Positions 1-9,380 of a stretch of 64,000 nucleotides of DNA are shown piece after piece. The notes under the pieces were generated by a model that ran no database searches, had not been told where the DNA came from, and saw only the letters and a program-made list of their open reading frames with translations. Source of the DNA: CAYJPV01 sp964372095 (GTDB lineage Bacteria > Acidobacteriota > Vicinamibacteria > Vicinamibacterales > JAKQTR01); assembly GCA_964372095.1 (NCBI GenBank), contig CAYJPV010000016.1:50732-114731 (forward strand), in the 5' to 3' direction. The stretch's first letter is position 1. Every line of letters starts with the position of its first letter. Made by a program: the position numbers and the translations under genes.

Positions 1-113
1 TGGAGGGCGCGGCGCCGGGCATGACCCTGGCCGACAGCCGCGGGAACGCGGCGGCCCTCGTGGCGCTGTACGAGTCCGCGCGCACGGGGCGGCCGGTTTC
101 CATCCGGCAGTGA
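1..113 (+). CDS. C-terminal end of a probable Gfo/Idh/MocA-family oxidoreductase (5' end outside window)
   Basis: Reading in the frame that ends at the TGA at 111-113 gives about 36 residues that include TLADSRGNAAALVALYESAR followed by TGRPVSIRQ. This resembles the usual C-terminus of Gfo/Idh/MocA oxidoreductases, where a 'sl.d....v..l.a.yeSar.g.pv.l' helix closes the protein. Only this tail is in the window, so neither the substrate nor the start can be judged. It is followed by 60 bases and then the phosphofructokinase gene on the same strand. Confidence 0.5.
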   Translation, partial: EGAAPGMTLADSRGNAAALVALYESARTGRPVSIRQ

Positions 114-173
114 TCGTAGAATAAGATCCCGTGATCGCCCGCTGTCCGGGCGGCGCGCAGGAGGACGTATACC

Positions 174-1490
174 GTGCATCATCGTGAGAAAGCAGCCATC
201 CTCGTCGGCGGCGGGCCCGCCCCCGGCATCAACAGCGTGATCAGCGCGGCGACCATCCGGTGCGCGCTCGAAGGCGTGGACGTCATCGGCATCCGCGACG
301 GGTTCGAGTGGCTCATGCAGGGGGACATCGAGCACATCCACCCCCTGACGATTGACGAAGTCAGCCGCATCCACTTCCGGGGCGGATCGCACATCGGCAT
401 CTCGCGGGCCAATCCCACCAAGAACCCCGCGCACCTGGAAAACGCCGTGCTGGCGCTGCTGCGCCTCGACGTCTCGATGCTGATTACGATCGGCGGCGAC
501 GACACCGCCTATTCGGCGATGAAGCTGGTCGAGAAGGCCGACGGCCGCATCCGTGTCGTCCACGTGCCCAAGACGATCGACAACGACCTCCCGCTGCCGG
601 GGTTCGTGGATACCTTCGGGTTCCAGACCGCCCGCCACATCGGCGTGGAGATCGTGAAAAACCTGATGGTGGACGCGCGCACGTCGAACCGCTGGTATTT
701 CGTCGTGACGATGGGGCGGACGGCGGGGCACCTGGCGCTTGGGATCGGCAAGTCGGCCGGGGCATCGCTGACCGTCATCCGCGAAGAATTCGCCGGCGAG
801 ACCGTGCGGCTCAAGACGATCGTGGACACGCTGGCGGGAGCCATCATCAAGCGGGCGGCCTATGGCCGTCGCGACGGCGTGGCGATTATCGCCGAAGGGC
901 TGGTGCCCGTCCTCGACCCCGCGGATCTGGCGCTGCTCGAAGATGTGGAACGTGACGCCCACGGCAACGTGCGGATCGCGGAAGTCAATCTCGGCGAGAT
1001 TCTCAAGGCCGAGGTGGCGAAGCGGCTCAAGGAATTCGCCATGAAGCCGACGCTGGTCGCGAAGAACATCGGGTACGAACTGCGCTGCGCGGATCCGATT
1101 CCCCTCGACATGGAGTACACGCGGGACCTCGGGTACTGTGCCGCGAAGTACATCCTGGGAGGCGGGAACGCCGCGATGATCTCCATGCAGGGTGGCCACT
1201 TCGTCCCGATCCCGTTCGGCGAGATGCTGGACCCCCAGACGGGGCGCGCCCGCATCCGGGCCGTCGACATCTACGCCGAGCGGTACGCGATTGCGCGCAG
1301 CTACATGCTGCGGCTGAAACGGGAAGACTTCACCGACCCGCGGGAACTCGCCAAGTTCGCCGCGACCTGCGGCCGATCGTTGCAGCAGTTCCGCGACGAG
1401 TTCGCGTACCTGATGGACATCGAACCGCCGCGCCTGCAGGTCGACCCGGACAAACACGGGTTTGTCGCAAAGAGCGACGTGATGGGCTGA
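174..1490 (+). CDS. pfp: 6-phosphofructokinase, diphosphate-dependent type
   Basis: This cytosolic glycolytic enzyme phosphorylates fructose 6-phosphate. The 438-residue protein has GGGPAPGIN near residue 12, GGDDT at 107-111, PKTIDNDLP at 132-140 and MGRTAGHLAL near 179. In ATP-dependent enzymes the second glycine-rich motif reads GGDGS; the Asp in GGDDT and the Lys in PKTIDND are the known signature of PPi-using enzymes, so diphosphate is the likely phosphoryl donor and the step would be reversible. The GTG start at 174 is supported by AGGAGG at 159-164. The length suits short PPi-PFKs. The donor assignment rests on the motif only. Confidence 0.88.
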   Translation: MHHREKAAILVGGGPAPGINSVISAATIRCALEGVDVIGIRDGFEWLMQGDIEHIHPLTIDEVSRIHFRGGSHIGISRANPTKNPAHLENAVLALLRLDVSMLITIGGDDTAYSAMKLVEKADGRIRVVHVPKTIDNDLPLPGFVDTFGFQTARHIGVEIVKNLMVDARTSNRWYFVVTMGRTAGHLALGIGKSAGASLTVIREEFAGETVRLKTIVDTLAGAIIKRAAYGRRDGVAIIAEGLVPVLDPADLALLEDVERDAHGNVRIAEVNLGEILKAEVAKRLKEFAMKPTLVAKNIGYELRCADPIPLDMEYTRDLGYCAAKYILGGGNAAMISMQGGHFVPIPFGEMLDPQTGRARIRAVDIYAERYAIARSYMLRLKREDFTDPRELAKFAATCGRSLQQFRDEFAYLMDIEPPRLQVDPDKHGFVAKSDVMG

Positions 1491-1502
1491 CGCGGGGCGT
1501 CG

Positions 1503-3188
1503 TCAGAATCCGGGCGCCACGCTGAACGTCGTTTTCACCTGTTCCTGAACCGCGTCGCACAACCGCCGGGCGTCGGCCACGAGGGCGGCGGTCTCTGCGA
1601 CGCAGTCCTGCCGGAACGTGGCATCCTGGATCGTGCCCAGGTTGATGAGGACGTTGAGGGCCGCGCCTTCGGCGCCGGCCCGGGCCGCCAGGGCCGCCAC
1701 GCCAGCATCGGACGTTGAGTTGCGGTTGCCGAGGCGCGCCGCCTCAGCGGCCAGCCGCAGGGCATCCACGCACAGGCGGGCCGTTTCCAGCGGCACCGCA
1801 GCCGCCTCCTTGTTGGCGCCTTCGATCGCCCGGTCGCGGGCCGCCGCTTCGTCAGGCGTGCCCTTCGGCAGGCGCATGGCCTCCATCACGCGATTGAACG
1901 CGTCCGTGTCCAGGTCGACGGCCCGGGCGAGGCGGTCCTTGAGCACCTGCCCGCGTTCGGCGGCGTCCCGCATGTCGTTCCACGCCTGCTCGTAGCCCTT
2001 CTTGCCAATCGTCAGGTTGGCCACCATCGTGGCCAGCGCGGCCGCCAGGCTGCCCATCAAGGCCGCCACCGACCCGCCTCCGGGGGCCGGTGATTCGGTC
2101 GACACCTCGTCCACGAAACGGGCTGCTGTCAGGCCCATCAGGGGCGCCGCCGGCCTGACGTGGTACTCGATGATCTTCTTGTCCGCGTCGAACGGCCCGA
2201 GCTGATCGAGGCCCAGGGAACGAATGGCGTTCTCCACGAGTTCGCGTTCCGGGACACCGGCCGACTTCCCCTGCTTGCGCAGGAAGTACCGTCCGGCTTC
2301 CAGCATCGGCGCGAGCGGGGTCAGGCCGACGAGTTCCGAGCCGGTCACGATGAGGCCGAGTTTCTCGGCTTCGTCGCGGACCGTCTCGAAAACGACATGA
2401 AGCGGCGTCGTCTTGTAGTCGAGCAGGTTGATCGACACCTGGGCCTGGCGGTACTGCTCGATGTACCAGCCGATCGCGCGGACGGCCTTCAGCCGGCCGG
2501 GTACTTTCACGCTCGTGCCGTCGATGTGGCGGACGATGTTGCCGTCGGCGTCCCGTTGCGCGCGTCCGCCTTCGCGGATGTTCAAGGCAATCTCGTTTGC
2601 GAGTTTGCGATCCAGCGTGTTCAGGTTCACGTTGTACGCCAGCAGGAACTCGCGGGCGCCCACCACCGTGGCACCGGACCGCGGGTTGAAGCGGGCCGGG
2701 CCGGCGTCGGGCTGCCAGGCCGGATCGTCGAGCTTGCCGGCGAGCCCTTCGTATTCTCCTGCGCGGATGTTGGCGAGGCTCCGGCGTTCGTCCCGCGTGG
2801 CGGCGTGTTCGTAGAAGTACACCGGGATGCCCAGTTCGTCGCCGAGACGCCGGCCCACACGCTGCGCCAGGGCGGCACACTCGTCCATCGTGATCCCGGA
2901 GACCGGGATGAACGGACAGACGTCGAGCGCGCCCATGCGCGGGTGCGCGCCTTTGTGTGCGGCCATGTCGATCAGGCCGGACCCCGTACGCGCGGCCCTG
3001 ACCGCGGCGTCGGCCACGGCGTCCGGGGGGCCGACGAACGTATAGACCGTCCGGTTGGTGTCGGCCCCGGGATCGACGTCGAGCAGTTTGACCCCGCTGA
3101 CTCCGGCGATGGCCTGGGCGATGGCGTCAATGACGGCCCGATCACGCCCCTCGGAGAAATTCGGCACGCATTCGACGAGTTGAGACAT
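1503..3188 (-). CDS. ftcD: Bifunctional glutamate formimidoyltransferase / formimidoyl-THF cyclodeaminase
   Basis: This enzyme finishes histidine degradation: it moves the formimino group of formiminoglutamate to tetrahydrofolate, then deaminates it to methenyl-THF. I place the start at the ATG at 3188 (MSQLVECVPNFSEG), 12 residues inside the longest ORF, because that is where family members begin. Residues 1-300 form the transferase, with NRTVYTFVG near 45 and IDMAAHKGAHPRMGALDV carrying the catalytic His82. Residues 370-561 form the cyclodeaminase. The 561-residue length fits the fused enzyme of animals and some bacteria. It converges with the phosphofructokinase gene with only 12 bases between. 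A second, transferase-only paralogue lies at 62981-63895. Confidence 0.93.
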   Translation of the reverse strand: MSQLVECVPNFSEGRDRAVIDAIAQAIAGVSGVKLLDVDPGADTNRTVYTFVGPPDAVADAAVRAARTGSGLIDMAAHKGAHPRMGALDVCPFIPVSGITMDECAALAQRVGRRLGDELGIPVYFYEHAATRDERRSLANIRAGEYEGLAGKLDDPAWQPDAGPARFNPRSGATVVGAREFLLAYNVNLNTLDRKLANEIALNIREGGRAQRDADGNIVRHIDGTSVKVPGRLKAVRAIGWYIEQYRQAQVSINLLDYKTTPLHVVFETVRDEAEKLGLIVTGSELVGLTPLAPMLEAGRYFLRKQGKSAGVPERELVENAIRSLGLDQLGPFDADKKIIEYHVRPAAPLMGLTAARFVDEVSTESPAPGGGSVAALMGSLAAALATMVANLTIGKKGYEQAWNDMRDAAERGQVLKDRLARAVDLDTDAFNRVMEAMRLPKGTPDEAAARDRAIEGANKEAAAVPLETARLCVDALRLAAEAARLGNRNSTSDAGVAALAARAGAEGAALNVLINLGTIQDATFRQDCVAETAALVADARRLCDAVQEQVKTTFSVAPGF

Positions 3189-3322
3189 GTCATGCAGACT
3201 AGCCGGGGCGCCGCGGCGGGTCAAGCCGCCGGAACCGGGGGCGCGGTTCGTGTGCAGTCGTGCGGTTCGGGATGGTGCCGATTACGTTAGTATCGGGGTG
3301 TGCCGATGGGGCTGCGCCCGCG

Positions 3323-4159
3323 ATGAGGTGGATGATGCCGAGACTCCTGGCCGAAGTCTGTGTCGTGATGGGCGCCTTCGTGCTCGTCATGGCGCTGGTG
3401 CCTGCCCGGGCCCTGGTGGCCAAGCTGACGGATGATACCCTCCGCCAGCGATGGCGCATGGTCCAGTGGCGGATCCTGGTGTTCCTGGTGGGATACGCGG
3501 CGTACCTCGTGATCTTCTGGGATCGGCACGACCGCTGGGAAGACCTGTTCGCGCCTCTCGCGCTCCTGCTGGCGGCCTTGCTCACCCTCGCGGTCGTGAA
3601 GCTGGCTCTCGACACCACCGCGGCCCTGGTGAAGCCGGCCGCGAAGTTGGAGCGCGAGGGCATCACGGACGCGCTCGTGGGGGTGTACAACCGCCGGTAT
3701 CTCGAACATCGCCTGTCGGAGGAGGTCGCGCGCGCCCGGCGTCACGCGGTACCGCTCTCGGTTCTCCTGTTCGACATCGATCATTTCCGCCGCGTCAACG
3801 AGAAGTGGGGGCGCGTGGTCGGCGACCGGGTGCTCAACTACCTCGGACACCTGCTCCTGGGCGGCGTGCGCGAGTCGGACGTCGTCGCCCGGTACGGCGG
3901 GGAGGAGATCATGGTAATCGCGCCGGCCACCACCATGGACCAGGCCGTGGCCCTGGCCGAACGCCTTCGCGAGGAGGTCGAGCGCGAGAACCTGGGGTTC
4001 GGCGGCGAGATGGGCGGCACGCCCGAGTTGCAGGTGACCGTCAGCGTGGGGGTCGGCGAACTGCAGCCCGAAGAAACGGAATGGGAACCGCTGGTGGCCC
4101 GCGCCGACGCGGCGGTCATCAAGGCCAAGCTGTCGGGCCGCAATCGCGTCGCCAGCTGA
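3323..4159 (+). CDS. Membrane-anchored GGDEF diguanylate cyclase
   Basis: This protein makes cyclic di-GMP from GTP at the inner membrane. With the ATG at 3323 (MRWMMPRLLAE) it has 278 residues; an upstream ATG at 3260 is possible but adds a less convincing N-terminus. Three hydrophobic segments lie in the first 100 residues. They are followed by a GGDEF domain with DALVGVYNRRYLEHRL, FDIDHFRRVNEKWG and YGGEEIM, in which GGEEI is an active form of the signature. RESD five residues before it matches the RxxD inhibitory I-site, so product feedback is likely. No separate sensory domain is visible beyond the membrane helices. Confidence 0.9.
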   Translation: MRWMMPRLLAEVCVVMGAFVLVMALVPARALVAKLTDDTLRQRWRMVQWRILVFLVGYAAYLVIFWDRHDRWEDLFAPLALLLAALLTLAVVKLALDTTAALVKPAAKLEREGITDALVGVYNRRYLEHRLSEEVARARRHAVPLSVLLFDIDHFRRVNEKWGRVVGDRVLNYLGHLLLGGVRESDVVARYGGEEIMVIAPATTMDQAVALAERLREEVERENLGFGGEMGGTPELQVTVSVGVGELQPEETEWEPLVARADAAVIKAKLSGRNRVAS

Positions 4160-4167
4160 CGTGCGGA

Positions 4168-4186
4168 TCCCCGCCGCACGCGGGGA
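4168..4186. terminator. Short GC hairpin between convergent genes
   Basis: TCCCCG and CGGGGA form a 6-bp stem in the 56-base gap between the convergent cyclase and kbl genes. A second GC-rich inverted segment follows. There is no clear T-tract, so this is a weak call for a bidirectional terminator. Confidence 0.4.
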
Positions 4187-4215
4187 CCGGCCCTGACCGG
4201 CCCCCGTGTGCGGCG

Positions 4216-5481
4216 CTACGCGATGACCCCGTGGGCGCGGCCCACCTTCTCGAACGCGGCCAGGCACGTTTCGACGTGCTCCGGCGCATGGGCGGCGGAG
4301 AGCTGCACGCGAATGCGGGCCTGGCCCTTGGGCACGACGGGGTACGAGAACCCGACCACGTAGATCCCTTCTTCGAACAGCGCCCGTGAGATCGACACGG
4401 CCAGATGCGCGTCGTTGTCGAACTTCCGGAACAGGACCGGCACGATGGGGTGCACGCTGTCCACCACGTCGAACCCGAGAGCGGTCATGGCCGTGCGGAA
4501 CCGCTGCGTGTTGCGCATCAGGCGGGCGCGCAGGTCTTCGCCCCGCTTCACGAGTTCGAAGGCGGCGATCGCGGCCGACACGATTGAGGGGGCCAGCGAG
4601 TTCGAGAACAGGTACGGCCGCGACCGTTGCCGCAGCATCTCGACGATTTCTTTGCGGGCCGTCGTGAAGCCACCCAGTGCTCCGCCCATCGCCTTGCCCA
4701 GCGTGGACGTGATGATGTCGACGTCACCCAGGACGCCGCAGTGTTCGACCGCGCCGCGGCCGGTGGCGCCGAGGAAGCCCGTGGCGTGCGATTCGTCCAC
4801 CATCACCATCGCGTCGTACCGGTTCGCCAGATCCACGATCTCGCGCAGCCTGGCCACGTCGCCGTCCATCGAGAAGACGCCGTCGGTGGCAATCAGGATG
4901 TTGCGCGCCGGCACGGGTTCCTGGCCCAGTCCGGTGTGATCCCACACGTCCGCACCCTCACGGGCCCGCACGAGCTTTTGCTCGAGGTCGGTCATGTTCG
5001 CGTGCTCGTAGATCAGCCGCTTCGCCTTGCTCAGGCGGATGCCGTCGATGATGCTCGCGTGGTTCAGCGCGTCGGTGATGATGACGTCATCGGCGGTGAG
5101 AATGCTCTCGAAGAGGCCGCCGTTCGCGTCGAAACACGACGAATACAGGATGGCATCGTCGAGCTGATAGAACTCGGCGATCGTCCGCTCGAGCGCCTTG
5201 TGCAGGTCCTGCGTGCCGCAGATGAACCGCACCGACGACAGGCCGAACCCGTGCGAGTCGAGGCCCGCGTGGGCCGCCTGAATGATGTCCGGGTGGTTCG
5301 CCAGCCCGAGATAGTTGTTCGAGCAGAAGTTCAGCACTTCGCGGGGCGGTGCGTCCGGCGGGTAGCTGACTGTGATGTTCGCCTTCTGATCCGACAGAAT
5401 GACTCGCTCGTCCTTGTAGAGTCCGGACAAGCGGATCGAGTTGAGTTCGCGTGCAAGGTCGTGACGGGTACGTTGATACAC
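4216..5481 (-). CDS. kbl: Glycine C-acetyltransferase (2-amino-3-ketobutyrate CoA ligase)
   Basis: This PLP enzyme cleaves 2-amino-3-ketobutyrate with CoA to glycine and acetyl-CoA, the second step of threonine degradation by way of threonine dehydrogenase. I choose the GTG at 5481 because AGGAG lies about 8 bases upstream and the protein then begins VYQRTRHDLARELNSIRLSG, as in the family; the longest ORF adds 19 unlikely residues. Family features are CSNNYLGLANHP, the SFDANGG region, DESHATGFLG and the PLP lysine in STLGKAMGGALGG. A roughly 20-residue insertion (around REGADVWDHTGLGQ) makes it slightly longer (421 aa) than typical Kbl. No tdh is adjacent. Confidence 0.92.
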   Translation of the reverse strand: MYQRTRHDLARELNSIRLSGLYKDERVILSDQKANITVSYPPDAPPREVLNFCSNNYLGLANHPDIIQAAHAGLDSHGFGLSSVRFICGTQDLHKALERTIAEFYQLDDAILYSSCFDANGGLFESILTADDVIITDALNHASIIDGIRLSKAKRLIYEHANMTDLEQKLVRAREGADVWDHTGLGQEPVPARNILIATDGVFSMDGDVARLREIVDLANRYDAMVMVDESHATGFLGATGRGAVEHCGVLGDVDIITSTLGKAMGGALGGFTTARKEIVEMLRQRSRPYLFSNSLAPSIVSAAIAAFELVKRGEDLRARLMRNTQRFRTAMTALGFDVVDSVHPIVPVLFRKFDNDAHLAVSISRALFEEGIYVVGFSYPVVPKGQARIRVQLSAAHAPEHVETCLAAFEKVGRAHGVIA

Positions 5482-5615
5482 GGATCGTCTCCTGGGGGCG
5501 CTCAGACAGGAATACCACGAATCCGACCGAAACCTCACGCGCGGTCCCGGTACGGCCCTCCTCGACAGGCGCGGGTTCCGGGGCTAGGCTGGAGCCTGCA
5601 CACGGAGGGATGGCC

Positions 5616-6818
5616 ATGATCGAGCGCTGGGGAGCGGGACTGGAATCAGCGGAGGCCGACGTCGTGTTCGACCTCGAGCGGGCGGCACCGGAGGTGTTCG
5701 CGGCCGTCAGGGCGGCGGCACCACACCTGCCGGCCACGCTGGCCCGGGTCGCCGCCGGGCTGCCGGTGATGTCTTCGGCCGCTCCAGGCCTGCAGGGCCC
5801 GCTGTATCGGCTCAGGTGGCACAACCGATCGGTGTGCCTGGCGCTGGGGCCCGACCTGCTCACGTCCGACGTCATCGTCATCAAAGGATCGGAGCCGTTC
5901 CTGCCGGATTTCACGGCGTATCTCGACTGGATGCGGTCCCGGCAGTTCGGGAACTGGCCGCGGCCCATCATGGAGCACTTCCCGCTGTTCGAGGGGAAGG
6001 CGCCTGGCACCCTGTTTCTCGACGAGGCACTCGGGGAAGCCGGTGTGGCGCTCGAGGTGCAGCGCGCCCATCTGCAGCACTACGGCGAGTTACTGCGGGT
6101 GCCCGTGCCGTTGCTCGTCTGTCGATTGCGGGAGGCCGACCAGCATCGTGTGATCGAGCAGTTGCGACACCGCCTGTCCGACCCGGCGTTCGAACGCGTC
6201 GAACCTCGTCTGGCGCGCGGGATTGGCGTGTTCGCGTACTACTATCCGGGCCCGCCCATTCGTGTCCATGCCGCCGGCCGTCCGCTGTCCATGCTGCCGG
6301 GACAGGACGCGCGGATCGATCCGCGGGTTGTCGCAGAGGTCATGGTGCCGGGGTGGACCCGCATGGCCGCCCGCCTGTTGTGGCTCGGGTATTTCCCGTC
6401 CACGCCACTGAGCTGGCGGCTGGGCGACATCTTCGAACCCAACAACGCGTGCCTGGACGGCGGGGCGTGCGACCTCGGTTCCATCTACCCGATGGGCAAG
6501 GCCACGAACGACGGGTTCTTCGCGCGATCGGTGGTGTTGGGGGTCGGAAGCCTGCGCACCGTGATTGCCCGGGCCCTCGGGCTCCCGCTGGGAGAGATGG
6601 CGGCGAACCTCGACCAGGACGTGCTGGCGTTCTACCTCGGCGAGTACGTGAAGCGGGCGATGGAGCAGGCGCTCGACGCGGAGGCACGAGGAACGCTGTC
6701 CCTCGACCCCCGCGTGCGAGACGTGTTCGGCGGCTACACGCCGCTGACCGGGTTACTGACGCTGTTCCGGACCTTCAACAGTTACATCGGAACGGAGGAC
6801 TACGGCGCCAGGGGCTAG
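5616..6818 (+). CDS. Hypothetical protein, about 400 residues
   Basis: I do not recognise this family. Of two in-frame ATGs at 5610 and 5616, the second has GGAGG at 5604-5608 with better spacing. There is no signal peptide or membrane helix, so it is probably cytosolic. Conserved-looking stretches are GSEPFLPDFTAYLDWM, GNWPRPIMEHFPLFEGK, GVFAYYYPGPPIRVH and the Asn/Asp-rich EPNNACLDGGACDLGSIYPM, which could be a ligand or metal site; there are two Cys in that segment. It starts about 135 bases from the divergent kbl start. The stop codon TAG at 6816-6818 lies inside a heptamer repeat array. No function is proposed. Confidence 0.75.
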   Translation: MIERWGAGLESAEADVVFDLERAAPEVFAAVRAAAPHLPATLARVAAGLPVMSSAAPGLQGPLYRLRWHNRSVCLALGPDLLTSDVIVIKGSEPFLPDFTAYLDWMRSRQFGNWPRPIMEHFPLFEGKAPGTLFLDEALGEAGVALEVQRAHLQHYGELLRVPVPLLVCRLREADQHRVIEQLRHRLSDPAFERVEPRLARGIGVFAYYYPGPPIRVHAAGRPLSMLPGQDARIDPRVVAEVMVPGWTRMAARLLWLGYFPSTPLSWRLGDIFEPNNACLDGGACDLGSIYPMGKATNDGFFARSVVLGVGSLRTVIARALGLPLGEMAANLDQDVLAFYLGEYVKRAMEQALDAEARGTLSLDPRVRDVFGGYTPLTGLLTLFRTFNSYIGTEDYGARG

Positions 6819-6896
6819 GTACTAGAGGCTAGGTACTAGGGGCTAGAGGCTAGGGAAAGACAGCCCCTAGCCTCTAGCCTCTAGCCTCTAGCCCCT
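6813..6896. repeat. Heptamer-phased CTAG-rich inverted array
   Basis: Twelve consecutive 7-bp units run from 6813: GGCTAGG, TACTAGA, GGCTAGG, TACTAGG, GGCTAGA, GGCTAGG, GAAAGAC, AGCCCCT, three AGCCTCT and AGCCCCT. The two halves are inverted, so the array folds into a hairpin of about 16 bp around GAAAGACAG. It supplies the TAG stop of the upstream plus-strand gene and overlaps the TAG stop of the minus-strand peptidase. It probably acts as a bidirectional terminator. CTAG is usually rare in bacterial DNA and is dense here. Confidence 0.85.
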
Positions 6897-9246
6897 ACCG
6901 CGGCGCCGGCGGCGCCATCTGGTACTCCTTCGGCGGATCGGTGTTGAGCAGCCACTTCACGAAATAGTCCCAGCGCCGCCGCATCATGTACGACGAGTCT
7001 GCGCCGAACCCGTGGGCCTGGTGCGGGAAGAGCAGCAGGTCGAAGTCCTTGTTGGCCTTGATGAGCGCGTCCACGACGAGCAGCGTGTTGTACGGCGGGA
7101 CGTTGTTGTCCATCATGCCGTGGGCGAGCAGGAGCTTGCCCTTGAGGTTCTTCGCCACCGTCTGGTTGGCTTCCACCTCGTAGTTGTCCGTGCCGTCGGG
7201 GTTCTTCACCAGCAGGCCCTGGTACCGTTCGCCCCAGTCGTCCTCGTAGGCACGCTGGTCGTGGTTGCCCGACTCGGAAATGCCCACCTTGAAGAAGTCG
7301 GGATAACGGAACATCGCGTCAGCCGCGATGAACCCGCCGCCCGAATGGCCCCACATGGCCGCGCGGTCGATGTCGATCCACGGATAACGCCGGGCCAGTT
7401 CTTTCATGCCCGCAACCTGGTCGGGCAACGTGTTGTCGCGGCCCATGGCCCCGTAATACGTATCGTGGAACGACTTTGATCGGCCCGGGTTCCCCATCCC
7501 GTCGATCGAGACGACGATGAAGCCGAGCTCGGCGAGCGCCTGCTTGTCGCCGCGGGCCGCAGCGAAGGAGCGGCTGCCGACGCTGCCGGACTGCGGCCCG
7601 GGGTACGCGTTGTTGATAATGGGGTACTTCTTCGACGGGTCGAAGGTGGTGGGGCGGAACAGCATCCCGTGGATGTCCGTCTTGCCGTCACGGCCCTTGA
7701 CGCTGAACGGCATCGGCGGCTTCCAGCCGGCGGCGACCAGTTTCGAGATGTCGGCCTTCTCGACCGTCATCAGCGCTTTGCCCGTCGCGTCGCGCACGGT
7801 CACCACCGGCGCTCGTTCGCACGTGGACACCGTGTCGACGACCAACGTCCCCCGCGGCGACACCTGCACCGTGTGATCGCCATCGTCCGGGGTGAGCAGC
7901 GTGTAGCCCTTGCCGTCGAGCCCGATCCGGTAGAGGTGACGGAAATACGGGTCGCGGCCTTTCTCGCGGCCCTGCGCGATGAAGAAGAGGGTGCGGGCCT
8001 TTTCGTCGACGCGGACGATCTGCATGACCGGGCCGTCGCCCGACGTGATCTGATGCTTCAGCGTGCCGGTCTGGAGGTCGTAGAGGTACAGGTGGCCCCA
8101 GTCGTCGCGCTGCGAGTACCAGACGATTTCGTTGGTGGCCCACAGCACCCGCCAGCCCGCTTGCGATTCGAAGTGGGTGGCGGCGGTCTCTTCGAAGACC
8201 GTGCGCACGCTGCCCGTGGCGGCGTCAGCGACGCGCACGACGGCGGACTTGTGATCGCGCGAGGTGGACACGAAGGCGAGCTGGCGGGCGTCCGGGCTCC
8301 ACGTCATGTCGTTCAGGCTGAAGTGGTCGCCGAGCATGGCCCGATGGAAGTCGGGCGGCATCTGGAAACGGACCGTCGCCCCCGTGCTGGCGTCGATGAT
8401 GACGCGGTGCATCATGGCGACATGTTCGTCACCGGGCAGCGGGTACTTCCAGGCCTTCAACTCCGGATGACCCGTCGTCGTGGTGACCAGGTACATGTCA
8501 CCGACCTTGCGTTCGTCCTGCTGGTAGGTGGCCAGCTTCTTCGAGTCGGGTGACCAGAGCACGATCGCCCGGTCACTCGACGTCCAGCCCGCGTTGTCGG
8601 TGGCGTAGCCGAAGTCCTTCTCGCCGTCCTTCGTCAGCTGCGTTTCCTGTTTCGTCGCGATGTCACGCACCCAGAGGTTCCAGTTGCGGATGAAGACTTC
8701 GCGCGTGCCGTCGGGGGATGGAGTCGCCGGGGGCGCGCTACCAGCGGGGCGCCCCGCGCCGCGCCCGACGGCCTGCGGCGCCCGCGCCGCTCCGGTTGAG
8801 GCGCAGGCGGCACCCTGTACGTCGCACGACCATCGCTTGCCCTCCATGTCGAACGCGACGGACTTGCCGTCGGCCGACAGTTCCACGGCCTGGAAGGGGA
8901 GCTTCAACGGTTCGACCTTCGTGCCGCTCGCCGTGGCCAGGGCGGCCGCGAGTGTGTCGTGGTCGAAGGCCCGTACGCGCGTGGCCTTGAGCGGATCGAC
9001 CAGCATGAACTCCGCGCCGCCGTCGGCCAGCGAGCTGCGGTAGGTGAAACGTTCGTCGGGCAGCCAGGTGGGCATCACCGTGCCGCCAGTCACGAGCGGG
9101 TTCACGGCCGGCGCCAGGAACTTCTCGGCTCTGGCATAGTCGGCGGCCGTGACGGCGCCCTGGCGATCCTGAGCAACGGCGGGGCGAACCACGCCACCCG
9201 CCAGAACGAGCGCAAAGAGGACAATCGCGAATCGGCGTGCGCGCAT
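6895..9246 (-). CDS. Exported dipeptidyl peptidase IV-like serine peptidase (family S9B)
   Basis: This is a periplasmic or secreted peptidase of the DPP-IV type, expected to remove N-terminal dipeptides. The ATG at 9246 (MRARRFAIVLFALVLAGG) follows AGGAG at about 9 bases and gives a clean signal peptide ending near VAQ. Residues up to about 520 form the beta-propeller, with SPDG-type repeats and an inserted Ala/Pro-rich stretch near 170-190. The C-terminal hydrolase carries GHSGGGF (nucleophile), GMMDNNVPPYN (Asp) and HQAHGF (His). The 783-residue length is normal for the family. Its stop codon is inside the heptamer array at its 3' end. Confidence 0.92.
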   Translation of the reverse strand: MRARRFAIVLFALVLAGGVVRPAVAQDRQGAVTAADYARAEKFLAPAVNPLVTGGTVMPTWLPDERFTYRSSLADGGAEFMLVDPLKATRVRAFDHDTLAAALATASGTKVEPLKLPFQAVELSADGKSVAFDMEGKRWSCDVQGAACASTGAARAPQAVGRGAGRPAGSAPPATPSPDGTREVFIRNWNLWVRDIATKQETQLTKDGEKDFGYATDNAGWTSSDRAIVLWSPDSKKLATYQQDERKVGDMYLVTTTTGHPELKAWKYPLPGDEHVAMMHRVIIDASTGATVRFQMPPDFHRAMLGDHFSLNDMTWSPDARQLAFVSTSRDHKSAVVRVADAATGSVRTVFEETAATHFESQAGWRVLWATNEIVWYSQRDDWGHLYLYDLQTGTLKHQITSGDGPVMQIVRVDEKARTLFFIAQGREKGRDPYFRHLYRIGLDGKGYTLLTPDDGDHTVQVSPRGTLVVDTVSTCERAPVVTVRDATGKALMTVEKADISKLVAAGWKPPMPFSVKGRDGKTDIHGMLFRPTTFDPSKKYPIINNAYPGPQSGSVGSRSFAAARGDKQALAELGFIVVSIDGMGNPGRSKSFHDTYYGAMGRDNTLPDQVAGMKELARRYPWIDIDRAAMWGHSGGGFIAADAMFRYPDFFKVGISESGNHDQRAYEDDWGERYQGLLVKNPDGTDNYEVEANQTVAKNLKGKLLLAHGMMDNNVPPYNTLLVVDALIKANKDFDLLLFPHQAHGFGADSSYMMRRRWDYFVKWLLNTDPPKEYQMAPPAPR

Positions 9247-9380
9247 CGAGGCACTCCTGTGAAGGGGAGAATCCAGGTCCGGCGACGCGTGTCGCACGGT
9301 GGCCCCGATCATACCCCCGGTCCACCTTCCGCACACCGAGGCGGTTTCGCCCTGGCGCTTGGGGTTTGGCGGCTGCCGGT

